From assembly GCA_964418695.1 (NCBI GenBank), contig CAYQMN010000005.1, positions 62,001 through 126,000 on the forward strand: a stretch of DNA of 64,000 nucleotides, given 5' to 3'. This stretch comes from Prado023 sp964418695. GTDB taxonomy: Bacteria; Actinomycetota; Actinomycetes; S36-B12; CAIYMF01. Below, piece by piece: positions 62,251 to 64,000 of the stretch. Made by a program: the position numbers and the translations under genes. Under the pieces are notes generated by a model. It was not told the origin of the DNA and did not search any database. It worked only from the letters and a program-made list of their open reading frames with translations. How positions within the stretch are numbered: position 1 is the stretch's first letter; every line of letters starts with the position of its first letter.

Positions 62251-62895
62251 TCAGCGGTCGAGCCACACGTTGATCAGGCCCAGCGACTCGCGCGCGACGT
62301 ACTGAGCGGTCAGCGAGCTGCCGGCGCCCTCGACGGTGGGGGAGACCCGGGCGTCCAGGCCGAACTGCTTGGCCAGCGCCAGCGTGCGTGCCTCGTGCGC
62401 CGGGTCGGTCACCAGCGTCACGGTCTGGATGCCCTGGGCGGCCGCGATGGTGGCCACGGCCTGGATCGACTCGCGGGTGTCGGTCCCGAACGGGATCGCG
62501 ATGACGTCGCGGCTCTCCATCCCGTCGGCGACCAGCTCCTCCTTGCCCGCCTGGGCCTCGGAGGTGATGTCGCCGAACTGGAAGCCGCCCACGGTGATGA
62601 CCGTCTCGGCGACCCCCGCGTCCACCAGGGTGCGGGCGTGGGCCAGCCGGTTGGCCAGCACCGGGGAGGGCGTCCCCTGGTACTGCGCGGCCCCCAGCAC
62701 GACGATGGCGTCGGTGGCCGTCCGATCGTCGACGGCCGACCAGCGCATGACGTCGGTGACCGCGGCGGCCGGGAGTGCGGCGGCGGCCAGGAACGCGGTC
62801 AGCACGACGGCCGGGAACCGCCACCGGGGCCGTCGGCGACGCTGCGCCTGGACGGTCTCCGGTCGCCATTCCAGCAGGACGGCGGGTGCGGCCAT
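62251..62895 (-). CDS. YdcF/ElyC-like DUF218 membrane protein
   Basis: A 214-residue protein with a basic N-terminus (QRRRRPRWRF), one membrane segment (about 28-46, AVVLTAFLAAAALPAAAV) and a DUF218 domain outside: DAIVVLGAAQYQGTPSPVLANRLAHARTLVDAG, region, and TLVTDPAHEARTLALAKQFGL. DUF218 proteins include YdcF and ElyC of E. coli, linked to envelope and vancomycin sensitivity in some species. The ATG lies 7 bases behind GAGAAT (62903-62908, minus strand). It is divergent from dnaG. Confidence 0.88.
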   Translation of the reverse strand: MAAPAVLLEWRPETVQAQRRRRPRWRFPAVVLTAFLAAAALPAAAVTDVMRWSAVDDRTATDAIVVLGAAQYQGTPSPVLANRLAHARTLVDAGVAETVITVGGFQFGDITSEAQAGKEELVADGMESRDVIAIPFGTDTRESIQAVATIAAAQGIQTVTLVTDPAHEARTLALAKQFGLDARVSPTVEGAGSSLTAQYVARESLGLINVWLDR

Positions 62896-63039
62896 GACGG
62901 GGATTCTCCCATCCGATCCGGACATCTGCGGACGACAACACGCCCGCCCGTCGCCGGTGGTCCGTCCCGACTTCGATGCTGCGCTGCCGGCTGTGGACGA
63001 CCAGGGCCGGCTCGGGGGGCGGCGACCTAGGATGCCCGC

Positions 63040-64000
63040 ATGGCCGGCCGGGTGCGCTCCGAGGATGTCGCCCTGGTGCGCGAGCGAGCCCGGATCGACC
63101 AGGTGATCGCCGAGGCCGTGACGTTGCGGACCGCCGGTGCCGGGTCGCTCAAGGGGCTGTGCCCGTTCCACGACGAGCGCTCCGCGAGCTTCCATGTGAC
63201 CCCGTCGCGCGGGCTCTACTACTGCTTCGGCTGTGGCGAGGGTGGCGATGTCGTCGACTTCCTGATGAAGCATGACCACCTCACGTTCACCGAGGCGCTG
63301 GAGAAGCTGGCGGCGCGGGTCGGGGTCACGCTGCGCTACGAGGACGGCCAGGGTCCGCAGGCGCCGCGCGGCCCGAGCCGCACGCGGCTGGCCCAGGCCA
63401 ACAAGGTGGCCGCCGCCTGGTTCGTCGAGCAGCTGGCCACGCCCGCGGCGATGCCCGGTCGCCAGCTGCTCACCGAGCGCGGGTTCGACCAGGAGGCGAC
63501 CGCGCGGTTCGGCGTCGGGTTCGCGCCCCGCTCGTGGGACGGGCTGCTCGGCGTGCTGCGCGGGCGCGGGTTCACCGACGCCGAGACGCTGGCCGCCGGC
63601 CTGGCCGCGCAGGGGCAGCGCGGCACCTACGACCGGTTCCGGGGCCGGCTGGTGTGGCCGATCCGCGACGGGTCCGGCGACGTGCTGGGCTTCGGTGCCC
63701 GCAAGCTCGACGCCGACGACGACGGACCGAAGTACCTGAACACCCCGGAGACCGCCCTGTACAAGAAGTCCCAGGTGCTCTACGGGCTGGACCTGGCCCG
63801 CAAGGACATCGGCCGACTCAAGCAGGTGGTCGTCGTGGAGGGCTACACCGACGTGATGGCCGCGCACCTGGCCGGGGTCACCACCGCCGTGGCCACCTGC
63901 GGCACCGCCTTCGGTCCCGACCACGCGGCGCTGGTGCGCCGGTACCTGTCCGACGACGACACGTTCGGCGGGGAGGTCATCTTCACCTTCGACGGCGACG
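63040..64000 (+). CDS. dnaG: DNA primase (3' end outside window)
   Basis: Makes RNA primers for replication. The N-terminal zinc-binding CHC2 domain is visible with Cys41, His44, Cys62 and Cys65 (LCPFHDERSASFHV, YYCFGCGEGGDV). The catalytic core begins with FGARKLDADDDGPKYLNTPET and contains the TOPRIM glutamate in VVVEGYTDVMAAHLAG. The reading frame runs past the right edge. TAGGAT (63028-63033) ends 6 bases before the ATG, so the mRNA is probably leaderless. dgt-dnaG adjacency is widespread. Confidence 0.96.
   Translation, partial: MAGRVRSEDVALVRERARIDQVIAEAVTLRTAGAGSLKGLCPFHDERSASFHVTPSRGLYYCFGCGEGGDVVDFLMKHDHLTFTEALEKLAARVGVTLRYEDGQGPQAPRGPSRTRLAQANKVAAAWFVEQLATPAAMPGRQLLTERGFDQEATARFGVGFAPRSWDGLLGVLRGRGFTDAETLAAGLAAQGQRGTYDRFRGRLVWPIRDGSGDVLGFGARKLDADDDGPKYLNTPETALYKKSQVLYGLDLARKDIGRLKQVVVVEGYTDVMAAHLAGVTTAVATCGTAFGPDHAALVRRYLSDDDTFGGEVIFTFDGD

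Overview
The window is chromosomal DNA from a high-GC Gram-positive actinomycete. This follows from strong G/C bias at third codon positions, frequent GTG starts, start codons placed directly behind TANNNT boxes, actinobacterial families (DUF3097, DUF6703-like, LytR_C, GpgP-like) and a housekeeping gene order familiar from Streptomyces and Nocardioidaceae (holA-rpsT-lepA-hemW-DUF3097-hrcA-dnaJ-rsmE-HIT-phoH-ybeY-CBS-era-recO-uppS-glyS-dusB-ppdK-dgt-dnaG). Genus cannot be fixed from the sequence alone.

Layout: (1) 1-4.6 kb: proA (cut by the left edge), a 47-residue membrane protein, nadD, a divergent LytR-type protein, rsfS and a GpgP-like phosphatase. (2) 4.7-7.1 kb: treY on the minus strand, facing the first block across a 47-bp palindrome. 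(3) 7.2-10.3 kb: tRNA-Ala(GGC) with promoter and terminator, an unrecognised gene, and a compact restriction-modification module. The module has an endonuclease-like gene and a 79-residue XRE regulator on the minus strand, divergent from a D12-class adenine methyltransferase, with a palindrome at the methyltransferase promoter. (4) 10.5-17.9 kb: accessory genes, namely an MFS transporter, a VOC protein, and a tyrosinase / DUF2182 membrane protein / TIG-domain M6-like metallopeptidase cluster. (5) 18-22.6 kb: lipid genes (acyl-CoA dehydrogenase, thiolase, SDR, MaoC) with an alpha/beta hydrolase on the other strand. (6) 22.8-36.4 kb: leuS, degV, plsY, comEA, comEC, holA, rpsT, a small membrane protein, lepA and an acyl-CoA synthetase. 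(7) 36.4-41.5 kb: a lipoprotein, hemW, a proline-rich membrane protein, DUF3097, an iron-type alcohol dehydrogenase and an ABM-domain protein. (8) 41.6-54.8 kb: a CIRCE-controlled hrcA-dnaJ-rsmE operon, HIT, the phoH-ybeY-CBS-era operon, recO, a phosphatase, uppS, a DUF6703-like protein, glyS and dusB. (9) 54.8-64 kb: two GH13 enzymes, ppdK, dgt, a YdcF-like protein and dnaG (cut by the right edge).

Most unusual points: dusB carries a 120-bp in-frame insertion bounded by 29-bp direct repeats; the restriction-modification module looks controller-protein regulated; the tyrosinase cluster has no visible export signals; about twenty genes look leaderless; and a short intergenic repeat occurs four times. 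No CRISPR array, integrase, transposase or rRNA was seen. No gene-free stretch exceeds 300 bases.
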